From assembly GCA_006227095.1 (NCBI GenBank), contig SBFZ01000068.1, positions 1-5,134 of the forward strand: a stretch of 5,134 nt of DNA. Direction: 5' to 3'. Both the position numbers and the translations under genes were made by a program. The DNA is from Bacteroidota bacterium (lineage in GTDB: Bacteria > Bacteroidota > Bacteroidia > Bacteroidales > VadinHA17). Positions 4,647 to 5,134 of the stretch are shown in pieces (position 1 is the stretch's first letter; every line of letters begins with the position of its first letter). The notes under the pieces are model-generated. The model was given only the letters and a program-made list of their open reading frames with translations. It did no database searches and was not told where the DNA came from.

Positions 4647-5134
4647 TTACAGCCTTATCATTGACGGCGGAAGGTTGAATCCCTCCAGGTGCAGCATCAG
4701 CGGTGTATTCCGTTCACTCTCGCTGACACCTGTTACATCAATATCCACCGTCTTCCTCTCGCCCGGAAGAAGTACAATGTAATTATCATCAATGAATACG
4801 GGGGTGATCATCTCGCCGTCAGAGGCACGGATTACCTTCATCCGTACGAAAAATGCCGCTGTTTCGCCGCTGTTTGCAAGATCAACACTGAATTTTCCAC
4901 CGGAGCTTTTCATCATCTGACCCACTATCCTTGCCTCCGGAAGTGCAGTGAGATTCTTCCGGTCACCGCCGGCCGGCAACCAGTATACATTGTCATCCAC
5001 AGGCAGGCCGGTTGAAACATATGTAATTTTCAACTTGAGGAAATGAACTGCAGCCATGATACCGGAGGGAGAATCCTTACCGGTTCCCGTGAGGTCAGGG
5101 TCCCACACTTTCGTGACGGAGTTCGCGTCAACAG
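4647..5134 (-). CDS. Glycoside hydrolase family 2 protein, C-terminal end
   Basis: The frame is open to the right edge, so 161 residues of the C-terminus are visible; the GTG at 5108 is an internal valine codon and not a start. NVYWLPAGGDRKNLTALPEARI followed by DLANSGETAAFFVRMKVIRASDGE and PVFIDDNYIVLLPGERKTVDI resembles the C-terminal immunoglobulin-like domains of GH2 exo-beta-glucosaminidases and beta-mannosidase-type enzymes, where NFYWL...LPxA and DNYxxLxPGE are recurrent. These domains are accessory; the catalytic barrel and its two glutamates would lie beyond the edge, so the substrate cannot be named. Bacteroidota often secrete such enzymes to degrade glycans. It converges on the Crp/Fnr gene and seems unrelated to the redox cluster. 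A sugar-binding or carbohydrate-related beta-sandwich protein of another kind is the main alternative. Confidence 0.75.
   Translation of the reverse strand, partial: VDANSVTKVWDPDLTGTGKDSPSGIMAAVHFLKLKITYVSTGLPVDDNVYWLPAGGDRKNLTALPEARIVGQMMKSSGGKFSVDLANSGETAAFFVRMKVIRASDGEMITPVFIDDNYIVLLPGERKTVDIDVTGVSESERNTPLMLHLEGFNLPPSMIRL

Noticed and set aside
4747..4764. CTTCC...GGAAG dyad
   Set aside because: It lies inside the GH2 coding region and is short enough to be chance.
4689..5015. Plus-strand reading frame of 108 codons
   Set aside because: Antisense to the GH2 C-terminal domain, which has recognisable motifs.
5106..5108. GTG as start of the right-edge gene
   Set aside because: The frame continues to the window edge and the visible part is only the C-terminal domain of a much longer family.

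Overview
The window looks like chromosomal DNA from a member of the Bacteroidota, probably an environmental or anaerobic lineage; genus cannot be told from the sequence. Three things suggest this. The two best promoter candidates carry the Bacteroidota -7 box TAnnTTTG (TACCTTTG and TAAATTTG). The start codons follow A/T-rich leaders without a convincing Shine-Dalgarno sequence. The proteins at the left edge, the Crp/Fnr protein and the GH2 protein resemble families common in this phylum.

Layout: (1) 2-1174, plus strand: C-terminal part of a polytopic membrane protein resembling GT-C type glycosyltransferases; its start lies outside the window. (2) 1175-1326: short convergent gap with two small dyads. 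(3) 1327-3662, minus strand, four genes read from right to left: an OsmC/YhfA-like thiol protein, a small thioredoxin-fold protein with a CCGRMGPMC motif in place of CxxC, a thioredoxin reductase (TrxB) and a membrane-anchored thioredoxin (WCMPC). (4) 3663-3870: a 208-bp divergent intergenic region with a -7 box facing each way and several dyads. (5) 3871-4566, plus strand: a Crp/Fnr-type regulator. (6) 4567-4646: convergent gap with an 11-bp direct repeat. (7) 4647 to the right edge, minus strand: C-terminal end of a glycoside hydrolase family 2 protein.

The centre of interest is the redox cluster with its divergent regulator. TrxB, the anchored thioredoxin and the OsmC protein could form one electron path: reductase to thioredoxin or thioredoxin-like carrier to a Cys-based peroxide- or thiol-handling enzyme. 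Two deviations make it unusual. TrxB keeps its CATC redox centre and FAD/nucleotide-fold glycines but has HQFDHFQ where NADPH-dependent enzymes have HRRxxxR. Its 3-bp neighbour is a thioredoxin-fold protein that has lost the first active-site Cys and gained a Cys pair upstream. A dedicated, non-standard reductase/carrier pair controlled by the Crp/Fnr protein is the best hypothesis; it is inference from motifs and gene order. The edge genes are probably unrelated. There is no sign of CRISPR, tRNA, rRNA, phage or insertion sequences.
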